From positions 1,922,001 to 1,986,000 of the forward strand of contig NZ_JBDZDQ010000001.1 of NCBI RefSeq assembly GCF_040049295.1: a stretch of 64,000 nucleotides of DNA, given 5' to 3'. Shown here piece after piece: positions 50,635 to 59,147 of this stretch. This DNA comes from Sphingomonas sp. KR3-1. GTDB taxonomy: Bacteria > Pseudomonadota > Alphaproteobacteria > Sphingomonadales > Sphingomonadaceae. How positions within the stretch are numbered: position 1 is the stretch's first letter; the number at the start of each line of letters is the position of its first letter. The notes under the pieces were generated by a model that was given only the letters and a program-made list of their open reading frames with translations, was not told the origin of the DNA and made no database searches. The position numbers and the translations under genes are program-made.

Positions 50635-51770
50635 TGTCGGAGTCCGGCGGCGAAAAGACGGAAGCCCCAACCGCCAAGCGGAAACGCAAGGCGGAAGAAG
50701 ACGGACAAATACTCAGCTCGAAGGACTTCGGCACGGCGCTGATCGTCCTTCTGGGCTGCGCCTGGATGACGATGCTCGGGCCGTCGCTGATCCGCGCCTG
50801 CAAGGAAGTGATGGTCGGCAGCTTCAGCTTCGGCCGTGCGGACATCGAGGATTTCGAGCCCTGGCGCCCGCTCGCCGAGGCGGGATGGAAGCTCGCCATG
50901 CCGATGGGAGGCCTGCTGCTCGTCGCGGTGGTCGGCGCGGTGCTCAGCCATGCCGGGCTCGCCGGGCTGCGCTGGAATTCCAAGCTGTTCGCGCCCAAGG
51001 CCTCGCGCGTAAATCCGGCGTCGGGCCTCGCCCGGATGTTCGGCCCCAATGGATGGATCGAGCTGGGCAAGGCGCTGCTCAAGGTAGCGCTGCTCGGCAG
51101 CATTGGCGCCTGGCTGCTCTGGTCGCTCACCCGGCGCTCGCTCGGGCTGGTCGAGGCCGACCTGCACGGCGCGATCGGCGCGATGGGCAGCGAATTCCTC
51201 TATCTGCTCTTCGTCATGGCCGGTGGGCTGCTGCTGATCGCCGGCGTCGACCTGCCGATCCAGATCCTCCGCCACATGAGCCGGCTGCGCATGACCAAGC
51301 AGGAAGTGCGCGACGAGCACAAGGAGAGCGAAGGCTCGCCCGAGGCCAAGGCCGCGCAGCGCCAGCGCCAGCGCCAGATTCTCAAGGGCAGCTTCCGCAA
51401 GGCCGTGGCGACGGCCAATGTCGTGATTACCAACCCGACCCATTTCGCCGTGGCGCTGCGCTACGAGCAGGGCCGCGACCAGGTGCCGGTGCTCGTCGCC
51501 AAGGGCCGCGGTGCGACCGCGCTGGCGATCCGCGAGCTCGCCGGCGAGCTCGACGTGCCGGTCCTCGAGATCCCGCCGCTCGCTCGCGCGGTCTACTATA
51601 CCAGCAAGGAAAACCAGGAGATCCGCGACGATCTCTACATGGCGGTGGCGACGGTGCTCGCCTTCGTCTTCCAGCTCAGCAAGCGCGCCAATGCGGTCAT
51701 GCCCGCGGTCAGCGTGCCCGAGACCGCGCTTTTCGACGAAAACGGCCGGAAACAGGCGCGTGCCCACTAA
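50634..51770 (+). CDS. flhB: Flagellar export switch protein FlhB
   Basis: FlhB switches export from hook to filament substrates. The 378-residue protein has four membrane helices and a cytoplasmic domain with the autocleavage site NPTH (N267-P268) in VVITNPTHFAVALRYEQ. The N-terminus EKTEAPTAKRKRKAEEDGQI is diagnostic. It is the last gene of the long fliE-flhB operon. Confidence 0.97.
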   Translation: MSESGGEKTEAPTAKRKRKAEEDGQILSSKDFGTALIVLLGCAWMTMLGPSLIRACKEVMVGSFSFGRADIEDFEPWRPLAEAGWKLAMPMGGLLLVAVVGAVLSHAGLAGLRWNSKLFAPKASRVNPASGLARMFGPNGWIELGKALLKVALLGSIGAWLLWSLTRRSLGLVEADLHGAIGAMGSEFLYLLFVMAGGLLLIAGVDLPIQILRHMSRLRMTKQEVRDEHKESEGSPEAKAAQRQRQRQILKGSFRKAVATANVVITNPTHFAVALRYEQGRDQVPVLVAKGRGATALAIRELAGELDVPVLEIPPLARAVYYTSKENQEIRDDLYMAVATVLAFVFQLSKRANAVMPAVSVPETALFDENGRKQARAH

Positions 51771-51794
51771 AAAACGCGGGCGCCCGGCCGTTTA
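51768..51794 (+). promoter_or_regulatory. Sigma28 (FliA) promoter of fliD-fliS
   Basis: TAAA (51768-51771), exactly 15 bases, then GCCGTTTA (51787-51794). The -35 block and the GCCG core are exact. The predicted start near 51801 gives a 15-base leader to the fliD ATG, with AGGGGGAAG as ribosome site. The -35 overlaps the flhB stop. Confidence 0.75.
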
Positions 51795-51815
51795 TCGGGG
51801 GGACAGGGGGAAGCA

Positions 51816-53225
51816 ATGGCCGTCGAATCGATCGCAAAGACGCTGGGCACCGGATCCGGGATCGACACCAATGCGCTGGTCGAGTCGCTGGTCGAGAACG
51901 CGTTTGCCAACAAGAACCAGCTGATCACCACGCAGAGCGACACGCTCACCACCCAGATCTCGACGGTCAGCACGCTCAAGAGCAACATCAGCGACTTCGC
52001 CTCTGCGCTCGCCTCGCTCACCGGCTCGGGCTCGCTCGCCACCCAGCCGACCAGCTCGAACAGCGGCATCCTCACCGTCACGCGGCTCCCGGGCGCCGAT
52101 CTCGCCGGCCTCAACGCGACGATGGAAGTGCGCCAGCTCGCCCAGGGCCAGGTCACCAGCTCGCAGTCGTTCAGCGGCGGCAGCGCCAGCGTCGTCGGCA
52201 CCGGCACGTTCACGCTCACCTTCGGCTCCGCGACGGTCGCGAACGGCGCGATGACCGATTTCACCGCGGGGCCGGCCACGCCGATCACGATCGACATCAC
52301 CTCTTCGAACAACACGCTGAAGGGCATCGCCGACGCGATCAACGCCAAGAAGGCGGGCATCACCGCCTCGATCCTCAGCGACAGCAACGGCGCGCGCCTG
52401 GTCCTCAAAAGCTCGACCGGCTCTTCGCAGGCCTTCACGCTCAGCGGCACCGGCGATCTCTCGCAGCTCGATGTCGGCAAGGACGCGGCCAATTCGACGA
52501 TCAACGCGACCGCGCAGGATGCCCGGGTCGCGCTCGACGGCGTCGAGGCCAAATATCCGACGAACAGCATCTCGGGCATGATCCCGGGCGCGCGGATCGA
52601 TCTGGTCGCGGCATCGGTGGGCACCAAGGTCGCGATCGGCGCCAGCGCGCCCACCTCGGCGATCAGCGACGCGGTGAGCAACTTCGTCGCGACCTACAAC
52701 GAAGTGTACAAGGCCGTGCAGGCGGCGGTCGATCCGATCACCGGCCCGCTGCGCACCGATGCCGCCGCCAAGGACCTGCTGCGCCAGCTCAAGAGCCTGA
52801 CGCTGACCGATCTCGTGCCCGGCGCCTCGAGCGACGTGCCGTCCAAGCTCGCGGACATCGGCGTGAAGACCAATCGCGACGGCTCGCTGAGCGTGGACAC
52901 CAGTCGCCTCTCGACCGTGCTTTCCACCTATCCCAACGATATCGAGAAGATCTTCGCGAGCGGCGCGGCGCTCTCCAAGGCGCTGTCGACGATCGCGACC
53001 AACGCGGCGAGCACCACCACGGGACTCGGTGCCAGCGCCGACAATTATACCAAGCAGCAGAGCAAGCTCGCGGACCAGAAGGACAAGGTCGCCACCGACA
53101 CCGCGGCGATGAAGGACCGCATGACGCAGCAGTTCGCCGCGATGGATGCCAAGGTCGCCGCCTACAAGTCGACCCAGGCCTTCCTTACGCAGCAGATCGC
53201 TGCCTGGAACGCGTCGAGCAACTGA
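51816..53225 (+). CDS. fliD: Flagellar filament cap protein
   Basis: FliD caps the filament and helps flagellin fold in place. The 469-residue protein opens with IAKTLGTGSGIDTNALVESL and carries NTLKGIADAINAKKAGITAS, both standard for FliD. It ends in a coiled coil, with KQQSKLADQKDKVATDTAAM near the C-terminus. It is preceded by a sigma28 promoter and overlaps fliS by one base at TGATG. Confidence 0.95.
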   Translation: MAVESIAKTLGTGSGIDTNALVESLVENAFANKNQLITTQSDTLTTQISTVSTLKSNISDFASALASLTGSGSLATQPTSSNSGILTVTRLPGADLAGLNATMEVRQLAQGQVTSSQSFSGGSASVVGTGTFTLTFGSATVANGAMTDFTAGPATPITIDITSSNNTLKGIADAINAKKAGITASILSDSNGARLVLKSSTGSSQAFTLSGTGDLSQLDVGKDAANSTINATAQDARVALDGVEAKYPTNSISGMIPGARIDLVAASVGTKVAIGASAPTSAISDAVSNFVATYNEVYKAVQAAVDPITGPLRTDAAAKDLLRQLKSLTLTDLVPGASSDVPSKLADIGVKTNRDGSLSVDTSRLSTVLSTYPNDIEKIFASGAALSKALSTIATNAASTTTGLGASADNYTKQQSKLADQKDKVATDTAAMKDRMTQQFAAMDAKVAAYKSTQAFLTQQIAAWNASSN

Positions 53226-53626
53226 TGCGCTACGCCTCGGCGCTCGCCGCCAATCCCGCCAGCACCTATCGCCAGATCGATCTGGTCGGCCGTTCGGCCG
53301 GCGGCGATCCGCACGCGCTGGTCGGCCTGCTCTATGACGAGGCGGTCGCTGCGCTGCGCACCGCGGCCTGGGCGGTCGAGCGGGGCAATTATGCGGTTCG
53401 CGGCGAGCGCGTCGCGCGCGCCACCGCGGTGCTCTTCGCGCTCGAGGCGGGGCTGGATTTCGACAAGGGCGGCCAGGTCTCGCGCACGCTCGCCACTTTC
53501 TATCACGGCCTGCGCGGCGACATCCTCCAGGCCGCGCCGGGCATCGATCCGGCGCCGTTCCGTGCCGCCGCCGACAGTCTCGAGGAAATCGCCAAGGCTT
53601 GGAGCAGCCTCAAGTCCAGCGGCTGA
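53225..53626 (+). CDS. fliS: Flagellin export chaperone FliS
   Basis: FliS keeps flagellin unfolded for export. The 133-residue protein has the opening YRQIDLVGRSAGGDPHALVG, then LLYDEAVAALRTAAWAVERG, an all-helical pattern consistent with FliS. It overlaps the end of the convergent CoA-transferase gene by 17 bases. No fliT follows. Confidence 0.9.
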   Translation: MRYASALAANPASTYRQIDLVGRSAGGDPHALVGLLYDEAVAALRTAAWAVERGNYAVRGERVARATAVLFALEAGLDFDKGGQVSRTLATFYHGLRGDILQAAPGIDPAPFRAAADSLEEIAKAWSSLKSSG

Positions 53627-54689
53627 GGATCGCGTCCACCGTTTCATCGATAGCCGGCAGCGCCTGTGCGGGCGTCTCCGAAAAGCGCGGCGCCGGCATT
53701 GGCTGCATGACGCCGCGCTGCACCGCAAAGACGTTGCGCGCCCGGCTGTGCGGGTGGAGCGGCGCCTCGGCGAGCGAAAGCACCGGCGTCACGCACGCCT
53801 CGCTGCCTTCGAACAACCCGGCCCATTCGTCGCGCCCGCGCGATGCGAAGGCCGATGCCAGCACTTCGGCGATCGCCGGCCAGCAGGCGCGATCATAGGG
53901 ATCGTAGCGCTCTGCCGGGATGCCCAGCGCGGCGCAGAGCGCGCGGAACGCCGGCGGTTCGATCGCGCCTACCGCGACATGCCGGCCATCGGCGCAGGCG
54001 TAGCAGCGATAATAGGGCGCGCCGCCATCGACCATGTTCGCCGTGCGCGCGTCGACCCAGCGCCCGGCGCCGTGCAGCGCGTAGTAGAGCGTCATCATCG
54101 ATGCCGTCCCGTCGAGCTGTGCCGCCTCGATCACCTGGCCCCGGCCCGTCGCCTGTGCCCCCAGCAATGCCGAGACCAGTCCCAGCGCCAGGTAGAGCGC
54201 GCCGCCGGCGGTGTCGCCGATCAGGCCGAGCGGCGGCACCGGCGCGGCGGCAGGGCCGATCGCGTGGAGCGCGCCGGAGAGCGCGAGATGGTTGATGTCG
54301 GTGCCGGGCGTGCCGGCCAGCGGCCCCTCGCGGCCCCAGCCGCTGGTGCGGGCATAGACGAGCCGTGGATTGAGCGCGAGGCAGCGCGCCGGGTCGAGGC
54401 CGACCTGCTCGGCGGTGCCCGGGCGATAGCCTTCGATCACGCCGTCCGCCTCGGCGATCAGTGCCAGCGCCTGCTCGCGGTCTGCCGTCTGGGTAAGGTC
54501 TAGCGTGACCTGCGAGCGCCCGCGGTGGAGCAGCGCGGCGACGGCGCTCTCTTCCTGGCGCGGGCGCCGGATCCGCACCACGTCGCAGCCGAGATCGGCA
54601 AGCAGCATGCCGGCGAACTGCACGGCGCCGGGCATGTCGAACTCGATGATGCGCACGCCCGCCAGGGGCCCGTGCGTAGTTGCGACCAT
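53610..54689 (-). CDS. CaiB/BaiF-family CoA-transferase (alpha-methylacyl-CoA racemase-like)
   Basis: This 359-residue protein opens GPLAGVRIIEFDMPGAVQFA and has GTDINHLALSGALHAIG and LIGDTAGGALYLALGL, which align with alpha-methylacyl-CoA racemases. In those enzymes the first motif is GHDINY and its histidine is catalytic. Here that position is Thr130, while the second catalytic residue is kept (Asp159). Activity may therefore differ. The ATG at 54689 has GGGGG upstream. It is convergent with fliS and divergent from the reductase gene. Confidence 0.87.
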   Translation of the reverse strand: MVATTHGPLAGVRIIEFDMPGAVQFAGMLLADLGCDVVRIRRPRQEESAVAALLHRGRSQVTLDLTQTADREQALALIAEADGVIEGYRPGTAEQVGLDPARCLALNPRLVYARTSGWGREGPLAGTPGTDINHLALSGALHAIGPAAAPVPPLGLIGDTAGGALYLALGLVSALLGAQATGRGQVIEAAQLDGTASMMTLYYALHGAGRWVDARTANMVDGGAPYYRCYACADGRHVAVGAIEPPAFRALCAALGIPAERYDPYDRACWPAIAEVLASAFASRGRDEWAGLFEGSEACVTPVLSLAEAPLHPHSRARNVFAVQRGVMQPMPAPRFSETPAQALPAIDETVDAILSRWT

Positions 54690-54785
54690 TGCGACCCCCG
54701 TGGCGATTCTGCCGACCCATAGCCGCTGCACGCATCCCAGGTCCACGGACTGGCGCTCGCTCCGGCTTTGGGTTAGCGGAGGGGC

Positions 54786-55322
54786 ATGTCGGCACCTCAC
54801 ATCGTCGCGCTGGGCGGCACCCTGCGCGCGGAATCCGCCACCGGACGGCTGCTTGCCGCAACGCTCCAAAAGGCCGAGGCGCGCGGCGCCCGCACCACCC
54901 TGCTCACCGGCGAGGCGATCGCCTTCCCGCATTACGAGCCGGGCAATGTCGAGGGGAACCCGGCAGTGCTGCGCTATCTCGAGGCGCTGCGTAGCGCCGA
55001 TGCGGTGATCGTCGGGTCGCCCGGCTATCACGGCACGCTTTCCGGGCTGGTCAAGACCGCGCTCGACTATGTCGAGACGCTGAGCAAGGACGAGCGCCCC
55101 TATTTCGACGGGCTGCCGGTGGGCCTGATCGCCACCGCGGCGGGCTGGCAGGCGGCGGTGTCGACGCTGCAGGCGCTGCGCACGATCACCCACGCGCTGC
55201 GCGGCTGGCCGACGCCGATGGGCCTGGCGATCAATACCGCCGAACCGGGCGATCCGATCGACAAGTGCAGCGGCCCGATGGACGTGATGGTGGGACAGAT
55301 CTTCAACTTCCTGGCACGCTGA
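54786..55322 (+). CDS. NADPH-dependent FMN reductase family protein
   Basis: This 178-residue flavodoxin-like protein has the phosphate-binding start VALGGTLRAESATGRL and the flavin-loop SPGYHGTLSGLVKTALDYVE (about 79-98), characteristic of SsuE/ArsH/azoreductase-type flavin reductases. The redox partner is unknown. It is divergent from the CoA-transferase gene across 96 bp. Confidence 0.9.
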   Translation: MSAPHIVALGGTLRAESATGRLLAATLQKAEARGARTTLLTGEAIAFPHYEPGNVEGNPAVLRYLEALRSADAVIVGSPGYHGTLSGLVKTALDYVETLSKDERPYFDGLPVGLIATAAGWQAAVSTLQALRTITHALRGWPTPMGLAINTAEPGDPIDKCSGPMDVMVGQIFNFLAR

Positions 55323-55384
55323 TCCAAGCGCGGTTGCGCAGCGCTTAACGGTTTCGTGATTGTTGCCGGCGTAGGATGCCGGCC

Positions 55385-55933
55385 ATGGACGAAGCTTCGG
55401 CACAGGAAGGGATCGGCAGTCGCCGCCGGGCCACGCGCACCATCCTGGCAGTCGATGACAGCCGGACCAATTTGCACGTGCTCGCGCACCGCCTCGGCCA
55501 GCTCGGCTATCTCGTCGTCCTTGCGGATCGCGGATCGCAGGCGCTCGAGCTGATCTCGGCGCGCGGCTTCGACATGGTGCTGATCGACCGGGTGATGCCC
55601 GAGGTTTCGGGGCTCCACGTCCTCCAGGAGATTCGCGGCGCCCGCGACACGTCGGACCTGCCGGTGATCATGGTGAGCAACCATGACGATGCCGGTGCCG
55701 CGGTCGAGGCGCTGCAGGCCGGCGCCGACGACTATCTCTGCGGCACCTATGCGTTCGAGGAGCTCGCCGCGCGGATCGACCGGATCCTGGCGCGCGCCGA
55801 CCGGATGGAAGAGCTCAAGCGTTCCAACCTCGCCCTCGATGCGCGCATCGCGGCGCGGGCGATGGAGCTGGGCGAAGTCCGCAGCGATCTCGCTACGGCG
55901 CGGGCCGAGCTGGAGCGCTGCCGCCGCGGCTGA
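55385..55933 (+). CDS. Atypical single-domain response regulator with coiled-coil tail
   Basis: This 182-residue protein has a receiver domain: acidic pair in ILAVDDSRTN and phosphorylatable Asp68 in MVLIDRVMPEVSG. At the position of the conserved lysine the sequence reads DDYLCGTYAFEE instead of the usual YLxKPF, so the lysine is absent. The last 50 residues form a charged helix (ELGEVRSDLATARAELERCR). No output domain or kinase gene is adjacent. The start may be 55376, but 55385 has a better-spaced AGGA. Confidence 0.82.
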   Translation: MDEASAQEGIGSRRRATRTILAVDDSRTNLHVLAHRLGQLGYLVVLADRGSQALELISARGFDMVLIDRVMPEVSGLHVLQEIRGARDTSDLPVIMVSNHDDAGAAVEALQAGADDYLCGTYAFEELAARIDRILARADRMEELKRSNLALDARIAARAMELGEVRSDLATARAELERCRRG

Positions 55934-55940
55934 GCCGCGC

Positions 55941-56894
55941 CTAGCGCTCGAACCAGTGCCGGCCGATGAAATAGCCGGCGATTCCCAGTGCCATCACCAC
56001 GCAGACCCCGACCACGCCGGCGAACGCCCAGGGTTCGTGCGCATAAGGGATGCCCGCCACGTTCATGCCGAGCAGGCCGGTGAGGAAGGTCAGCGGCAGG
56101 AACACCATCGCCACCACCGCGATCGTCAGCGAGCGCTGGTCGATCAGCTCGGCGCGCAGGTCGGTGAGCGTCTCGTGGGTAAGCGCGGCGCGCTCGCGGA
56201 TGCTCTCCAGCTCCTCCGCCATGCGCGCGGCGCGATCGGCGGCGGCGGAAAGATGGAGCCGGTCGTCATCGGCCAGCCACTCGACCGGCAGCCCGGCGAG
56301 CTTCTCCAGCGCGGCGCGCTGCGGATAGAGGAAGCGCCGCAGCCCGATCGCCTTCACCCGCGTCGCATTGACCAGCCGGCGCAAGTCGAACGCGCGGTGG
56401 CGCGAGATCTGCTCCTCGCAATCGTCGAGCGAATCGCCGAGCTCGGCGACCATCGGGTCGAGCTCCTCGGTGATCGCCTGGGCGATCGCCGCGATCAGGT
56501 CGCCGGGATCGAGGATCTTGCCCTCCTCGACCTGCTTGCGCACCGGCGCGACGGCGTTGAGCGGCTTGCGCGTCACCGAGAAGACGCAGCCGCCATGCGC
56601 GTACATGCGGATCGAGGCGAGCTGGTCGGACGTGTCGACATCCTCCGACGACATGCCGCGCAGATTGACCAGCGCCGCCGGGCCGAACAGCTCGCAGCGC
56701 GGGCGCGTCTCCATCGCGGTCAGCGCATCGATCACCGGCTGGGCAAGCTTGGCCTCGCCGCTCAGCCAGAGCTGGGCGCGCTCGTCATTGGTGTTGAGGT
56801 GGATCCAGCTGAGCCCCGCCTGCTTGTCGAGCGCCTCCTTAAGGATCGGCTGCTCGACCTTGCCGTCATGGACGATGTACGCGAAGCCGCTCAT
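55941..56894 (-). CDS. CorA-family divalent cation transporter, ZntB-like
   Basis: This 317-residue protein has a large cytoplasmic N-domain with long helices. The two C-terminal membrane helices carry the family GMN motif in LTGLLGMNVAGIPYAHEPWA. The overall N-domain and the loop after GMN resemble ZntB more than CorA. Zinc or magnesium transport cannot be separated by eye. The gene overlaps the siroheme-synthase-like gene by four bases and ends seven bases from the response regulator stop. Confidence 0.9.
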   Translation of the reverse strand: MSGFAYIVHDGKVEQPILKEALDKQAGLSWIHLNTNDERAQLWLSGEAKLAQPVIDALTAMETRPRCELFGPAALVNLRGMSSEDVDTSDQLASIRMYAHGGCVFSVTRKPLNAVAPVRKQVEEGKILDPGDLIAAIAQAITEELDPMVAELGDSLDDCEEQISRHRAFDLRRLVNATRVKAIGLRRFLYPQRAALEKLAGLPVEWLADDDRLHLSAAADRAARMAEELESIRERAALTHETLTDLRAELIDQRSLTIAVVAMVFLPLTFLTGLLGMNVAGIPYAHEPWAFAGVVGVCVVMALGIAGYFIGRHWFER

Positions 56895-57619
56895 TGCATC
56901 TCCAGCCAGATCGAGAGGCCCGGGCCCGGCAGTTCGGGCGGGGCGGCGCAGGCGATGCGCGGCGCATCGGCCCGGGCGCGGTTGAGGATGGCGATCGGCA
57001 CGCCGGGAAAATGGTACACCCGCTCGGCCTGCGCAAGCGCGCGCGCCTGGCGCAGCGTCAGCTCGTCGGGATCGGTCGAGGCGAGGGCGATGCGCAGCAG
57101 CGTCGCCGCCGGTGGCGTGCCGATCCGCGCGACCACGTCGCCGCCCAGACCCTCGGCCAGCGCCGCGCCGATCGCGCGCCGGCGATCCGCGATGTCGGGG
57201 AAGCGCGCGCGCAATTCGGGGCGTGCCGCGTGCAGCGCCCTTGCCGTCTCGCCGAGGTCGGCGGGCAGCTCGGCCTCCAGCTTCTGCCGGATCGCCGCCG
57301 CCAGCCCGGCGGAGACCCCGCCGGTGCCCACCGCGACCAGCACCGGATCGCGCTCGATTATGGCGGGCAGGGTGAAGTCGCACAGGTCTGCGCGGTCGAC
57401 GGTGTTCACGAGCATCCCGCGAGAACGCAATCGTGTCACGATTGGTTCGGGATCGGTGTGCGCGACGATCGCAATGATTGCCGCAGCCTCCTCGCCGACG
57501 ATCACCGCGCCCGCCCGCTCGAGCAGTCGGCGCTTGGCTTCCGCCGCCTCGCCGCTGCCCACCAGCATCACCGGCCGCCCTGCCAGCCTCAGAAAGATCG
57601 GCAGGGCGGTCAGCGTCAT
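56891..57619 (-). CDS. Precorrin-2 dehydrogenase/siroheme synthase N-domain protein
   Basis: This 242-residue protein matches the N-terminal, bifunctional part of CysG (and yeast Met8p), which oxidises precorrin-2 and inserts iron to form siroheme. It has the NAD-binding start GRPVMLVGSGEAAEAKRRLL and the catalytic-aspartate region VNTVDRADLCDFTLPA. The methyltransferase half of CysG is absent. It overlaps lysA and the ZntB-like gene by four bases each. No sulfite reductase gene is in view. Confidence 0.88.
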   Translation of the reverse strand: MTLTALPIFLRLAGRPVMLVGSGEAAEAKRRLLERAGAVIVGEEAAAIIAIVAHTDPEPIVTRLRSRGMLVNTVDRADLCDFTLPAIIERDPVLVAVGTGGVSAGLAAAIRQKLEAELPADLGETARALHAARPELRARFPDIADRRRAIGAALAEGLGGDVVARIGTPPAATLLRIALASTDPDELTLRQARALAQAERVYHFPGVPIAILNRARADAPRIACAAPPELPGPGLSIWLEMQ

Positions 57620-58878
57620 GCCTCGAGCCAGTCCGGGATCTGCTCTTCGCCCATGATCGTCTCGGCGGTGATCCGCCCGGCGACGATCTGGAAGCGGTCG
57701 CCCGACACCAGCACCTCGGGCACCAGCGCGCGGCTGTTGTACGTGCTCGCCATCGTCGCGCCATAGGCGCCGGCGCTCTGCAGCACCGCCAGGTCGCCGC
57801 CCTTCAGCGCGTCAATCTCGCGGTTCTTGAGGAACACGTCGCTGCTCTCGCATACCGGGCCGCAGACATTGGCGACCATCGTCTCGCCGGAGGGCGTCAC
57901 CGAGGCGAAGCCGTGATAGGCGTCATAGAGCGCGACACGTGCCAGGTCGTTCATCGCCGCGTCGACCACGACCCAGGGATTGGTCACGCCCGGCTTCACC
58001 CACAGCACTTCGGTGACCAGCACGCCGGCATCGGCCGAGATGTGGCGGCCGGGCTCGAACATCAGCTCGACGTCCCAGTCCTTGGTCACCCGCGCGACCA
58101 TCTCGCCGAACGCTTCGGACGTCGGCGGCACGTCGCCCGGCTTGTAGGCGACGCCCAGGCCGCCGCCGAGATCGACATGGGTGATCACGTGGCCCGCAGC
58201 GCGCAGCTCGGCGACCAGCTTGCCGACGCGCTCGAACGCGGCTTCCAGCGGGGCGAGGCTGAGCAGCTGGCTGCCGATATGCACCGCGACGCCGCGCAGG
58301 TTGATCCCTTCCAGCGGCGCAATCCGGTCGAAGATCGCCTTGGCCTGGTCGATCGGCAGGCCGAACTTGTTCTCGGCCTTGCCGGTCGAGATCTTCTCGT
58401 GCGTGCCGGCATCGACGTCGGGGTTGACGCGCAGCGCCGCCGGGGCGGTCATGCCCTTCGCGCGCGCGATCTCGGCGAGGACGACGCCTTCTTCCTCGAG
58501 CTCGAGGTTGAACTGGCCGATCCCGGCATCGAGCGCCTGGGCGAGCTCCTTGCGCGTCTTGCCGACGCCGGAGAACACCACGTCCTTTGCCGGGATGCCC
58601 GCCGCCAGCGCGCGCGCCAGCTCGCCGCCCGAGACGACATCGGCGCCGAAGCCTTCGTTTGCCAGCAGGCGCAGCACCGCCAGGTTCGGATTGGCCTTCA
58701 CCGCGAAGGCGACATGATGCTTGCCGACCGGCTCCAGCCCGTTGCGAAAGGCGCGGGCGGCGTCGCGGAACGCCTCGGTCGAATAGACATAGACGGGCGT
58801 GCCAACGTCAGCGGCAATGCGCGCGAGCGGGACATTCTCGGCGTGCAGTTCGCCGCCGATCATTTCGAAATGAGACAC
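57616..58878 (-). CDS. lysA: Diaminopimelate decarboxylase
   Basis: LysA converts meso-diaminopimelate to lysine. The 420-residue PLP enzyme has the cofactor lysine in HVAFAVKANPNLAV (K61), the glycine-rich HVDLGGGLGVAYKPGD and the active-site CGPVCESSDVF. The start is GTG at 58878 with GGAAG upstream, giving MSHFEMIGGEL; the in-frame ATG five codons later would lose conserved length. It is preceded by lptM and argH, a conserved proteobacterial order. Confidence 0.95.
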   Translation of the reverse strand: MSHFEMIGGELHAENVPLARIAADVGTPVYVYSTEAFRDAARAFRNGLEPVGKHHVAFAVKANPNLAVLRLLANEGFGADVVSGGELARALAAGIPAKDVVFSGVGKTRKELAQALDAGIGQFNLELEEEGVVLAEIARAKGMTAPAALRVNPDVDAGTHEKISTGKAENKFGLPIDQAKAIFDRIAPLEGINLRGVAVHIGSQLLSLAPLEAAFERVGKLVAELRAAGHVITHVDLGGGLGVAYKPGDVPPTSEAFGEMVARVTKDWDVELMFEPGRHISADAGVLVTEVLWVKPGVTNPWVVVDAAMNDLARVALYDAYHGFASVTPSGETMVANVCGPVCESSDVFLKNREIDALKGGDLAVLQSAGAYGATMASTYNSRALVPEVLVSGDRFQIVAGRITAETIMGEEQIPDWLEA

Positions 58879-58898
58879 TGAAGAACTTCCTGTGGATT

Positions 58899-59147
58899 TT
58901 ACCGCGGCGGCAGGTCGAACGTGTCGCTTCGCCGCTGGTTGGTGCTTTCGATCAGGTCGTCGCTGCGTGCCGGGCGCGTCTGGACGGGTGGCTTGAGAAG
59001 GTCGGTCGGCGACGGCGTCGCTTTCGCACCCGCGGGCGCTACCGGCAGCGATGCCGTCGCCTTGGGTTTGAGCTCCGCGCGGTTGCCGCAGCTCGCAAGC
59101 GCGAGGCTGCCCAGGAGCGCGAGTGCCAGAATTGCCGGTCGCTTCAT
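58899..59147 (-). CDS. lptM: LptM-type small lipoprotein (YifL family)
   Basis: This 82-residue protein has a lipoprotein signal ending LALASCGN (Cys20) followed by basic and proline-rich residues. Size, the CGxxG-like start of the mature part and the position between argH and lysA match the LptM/YifL family, whose E. coli member helps oxidise the LPS translocon protein LptD. The mature sequence is not otherwise conserved. It overlaps argH by four bases. Confidence 0.82.
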   Translation of the reverse strand: MKRPAILALALLGSLALASCGNRAELKPKATASLPVAPAGAKATPSPTDLLKPPVQTRPARSDDLIESTNQRRSDTFDLPPR

